From the NCBI GenBank assembly GCA_003455945.1, contig DMPQ01000059.1, positions 336 to 8,024 of the forward strand: a stretch of 7,689 bases of DNA, given 5' to 3'. This stretch comes from Planctomycetaceae bacterium. Its GTDB lineage: Bacteria > Planctomycetota > Planctomycetia > Pirellulales > Pirellulaceae. Positions 5,862 through 7,689 of this stretch are shown one piece after another (the first letter of the stretch is position 1; the number at the start of each line of letters is the position of its first letter). A program made the position numbers and the translations under genes. Under the pieces are notes generated by a model. The model saw only the letters and a program-made list of their open reading frames with translations. It was not told the DNA's origin and made no database searches.

Positions 5862-5981
5862 GAAAGTTCGCGGCGCGCGTTCGCCCTACCGACCGAAACC
5901 GTCTCGCTGACCGCCGGGACTCGGTTGCGGCGAATCGCTCGACCGATGGGAAGCGACGAGCGGCAACGCTATGTTGACCGG

Positions 5982-7689
5982 ATGCTTTCGTCCCACGACA
6001 TTCTCGGTCCCGGCCAGCGGATCGCCGCGCGCCTGGAACGCTACGAGCATCGCTCGCAGCAGCTCGAGATGGCCGATGCGGTGGCCTCAGCGATCGCCGC
6101 CGGGCGGCATCTGGTCGTCGAAGCGGGGACCGGCGTCGGCAAGAGCTTCGGCTATCTGGTGCCGGCAATCCTGGCGGCGACGGCCGATCAGGAACTCGAT
6201 CAGCCCGGCCCGCCGAAGCGCATCGTCGTCTCGACGCATACCATCGCGCTCCAGGAACAGCTGCTCGGCAAGGACCTGCCGTTGCTCAAGGCGGTGATCC
6301 CTCGCGAGTTCACGGCCGTGCTCGCCAAGGGGCGCCGGAACTATCTGAGTCTTCGGCGACTCGACTCCGCTCGCCGCCGCGCCGTGCAGCTCTTCTCGAA
6401 CCCCGAGGACATCGACCAGCTCGATGCGATCGCCCGCTGGTCCGACACGACTCACGACGGCTCGCTCGCCGAACTTCCGTTCGTTCCGTCGTCGGCCGTC
6501 TGGGACGAAGCGGCGAGCGACTCGGGCAACTGTCTGGGCAAGAGCTGCCCGACCTACAAGGACTGCTTCTACTTTCGGGCGCGGCGACGAGCCCAGCATG
6601 CGCAGCTGATCGTCGTCAACCATGCCCTGTTCTTCAGCGACCTGGCGCTGCGCCGCAACGGCGTCAGTCTGCTCCCCGAATACCACACGGTGATCTTCGA
6701 CGAGGCGCATACGCTCGAGTCGGTCGCCGCCGATCACCTGGGGCTGCAGATCACCAACGGGCAGATCGACTACCTGCTCGGCCGTCTCTACAACGACCGG
6801 ACCAACAAGGGGCTGCTGGTCGACGCCCGGTTCCTGCGCGAACAGCGGCAGGTCGAGGATTGCCGCCAGGCGGCGAGCGACCTGTTCGATCAGCTCGAGG
6901 AGTGGCGGACCCGTCGTGAGTCGCGCGAGCGGAACTTCAACGGGCGGGTGCACGAGACGCTACCGATCGAGAACCGGCTGTCGGCCGAACTCTCTTCGCT
7001 CGCTGCGGCGCTGCGCCGCGCGTCGACGAAGATCGACGACGAATCGGAGCGGCAGAACTTCACGTCGGCACATGATCGGTGCCTGTCGCTGGCCGAGTCG
7101 ATCGCGTCGTGGCTCGATCAGGACCAGGAAGCGCACGTCTACTGGATGGAAGCGCAGCGAACGCGCCACGATCGACTCCGGCTGGAACTCGCCTCGAGCC
7201 CGATCGACGTCGCGTCGACGCTGCGCGAAGAGCTCTTCGACAAGACATCGTGCGTCATCATGACGAGCGCCACCCTGTCGTCCGGCGGCGAGCGCGAGTT
7301 CGACTTCTTCCGGTCGCGAGTCGGACTGACGCGAGGAGAGTCGCTGAAGCTGGACAGTCCCTTCGACTATGCCTCGCAGGTCGAACTGATCTGCGTCGGC
7401 GACATGCCCGACCCGTCGTCGACGGCGGAGTTCGAGCGCGAGACGGCGGCGGCGATCCGGCACTACGCTCGCGAGACCGACGGGGGCTGCTTCGTCCTCT
7501 TCACCAGCTACGACTTCTTGCGGCGAATCCAGCGGCATCTGACGCCGTGGTGCGTCCGAAACGACATGCCGCTCTTTTCGCAGGGAGACGGCACGCCGCG
7601 CGGACAGCTGCTCGAGAAGTTCAGGGCCGAACGGCGAGCGATCCTGCTCGGCGCGGACAGCTTCTGGCAGGGAGTCGACGTGCCGGGGG
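5982..7689 (+). CDS. DinG-family (XPD-like) ATP-dependent DNA helicase, 3' end outside the window
   Basis: The visible 569 codons encode a superfamily 2 helicase of the DinG/XPD type, which unwinds DNA 5' to 3' with ATP and acts in repair or clearing of replication obstacles. Motifs in order: R24-x-x-Q27, Walker A AGTGVGKS (48-55), STHTIALQEQL (84-94), KGRRNY (116-121), cysteines C184, C189 and C195, VVNHALF (211-217), the DEAH box (240-243), MTSATL (427-432), FVLFTSY (504-510), and GADSFWQGVDVPG (557-569) at the edge. The QxxGRxIR motif VI must lie beyond. The cluster-binding region has three cysteines; the expected first one, just after KGRxNYL, is S123. There is no exonuclease domain before the helicase core, as in E. 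coli DinG and unlike the Gram-positive fusions. An in-frame ATG at 5946 would add 12 residues (MGSDERQRYVDR); neither start has a Shine-Dalgarno, and I prefer 5982 because the family-like sequence begins there. Confidence 0.9.
   Translation, partial: MLSSHDILGPGQRIAARLERYEHRSQQLEMADAVASAIAAGRHLVVEAGTGVGKSFGYLVPAILAATADQELDQPGPPKRIVVSTHTIALQEQLLGKDLPLLKAVIPREFTAVLAKGRRNYLSLRRLDSARRRAVQLFSNPEDIDQLDAIARWSDTTHDGSLAELPFVPSSAVWDEAASDSGNCLGKSCPTYKDCFYFRARRRAQHAQLIVVNHALFFSDLALRRNGVSLLPEYHTVIFDEAHTLESVAADHLGLQITNGQIDYLLGRLYNDRTNKGLLVDARFLREQRQVEDCRQAASDLFDQLEEWRTRRESRERNFNGRVHETLPIENRLSAELSSLAAALRRASTKIDDESERQNFTSAHDRCLSLAESIASWLDQDQEAHVYWMEAQRTRHDRLRLELASSPIDVASTLREELFDKTSCVIMTSATLSSGGEREFDFFRSRVGLTRGESLKLDSPFDYASQVELICVGDMPDPSSTAEFERETAAAIRHYARETDGGCFVLFTSYDFLRRIQRHLTPWCVRNDMPLFSQGDGTPRGQLLEKFRAERRAILLGADSFWQGVDVPG

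Noticed and set aside
5971..6297. 108-codon frame at the 5' end of the helicase gene
   Set aside because: It is an out-of-frame shadow; the frame starting at 5982 carries Walker A and all later helicase motifs without a stop to the window edge.
1..7689. Defence, toxin-antitoxin or other novel multi-gene system
   Set aside because: The five protein genes belong to familiar families with no shared system logic, and a DinG-like helicase alone is not evidence of one (no csf or cas neighbours).

Overview
The window is about two-thirds GC, with strong G/C preference at third codon positions. It looks like a chromosomal segment from a planctomycete, probably of the Pirellulales/Rhodopirellula type. 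That placement is an inference. It rests on exported SMP-30 and metallophosphoesterase proteins, the form of the DinG-like helicase, weak or absent Shine-Dalgarno sites at some genes, and an intergenic repeat family with a core like CCAGCCCGAAGCG that I associate from memory with this phylum.

Layout. Positions 1-299 hold no convincing gene, only stem-loops and one copy of an intergenic repeat. On the minus strand, 300-1559 encodes a fused CbiE-CbiT (CobL-type) corrin methyltransferase. A 245-bp divergent intergenic region separates it from the plus-strand genes: a D-2-hydroxyacid dehydrogenase of the SerA-like superfamily (1805-2800), an exported SMP-30/gluconolactonase-like protein (2980-4062), an exported purple-acid-phosphatase-like metallophosphoesterase (4527-5861), and a DinG-family helicase that runs off the right edge (5982 onward).

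The 464-bp gap at 4063-4526 is the most structured non-coding part. It contains two copies of a 46-nt repeat in inverted orientation. Their terminal hairpins differ by two compensated base pairs. Two more GTCCC...GGGAC palindromes lie between them, placed almost symmetrically about the same axis near 4273. The whole is bracketed by two roughly 50-bp direct repeats and followed by a 30-nt sequence that recurs at 235-264 with one mismatch. I read this as a cluster of REP/BIME- or MITE-like elements, not as genes.

The genes do not form an obvious single pathway. Cobalamin synthesis, a soluble oxidoreductase, two separate envelope or periplasmic hydrolases and a DNA-repair helicase sit side by side, so this looks like an ordinary core or accessory region without a defence or biosynthetic cluster. 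The observations most worth following are the covarying inverted repeat array and the loss of the first iron-sulfur cysteine in the helicase.
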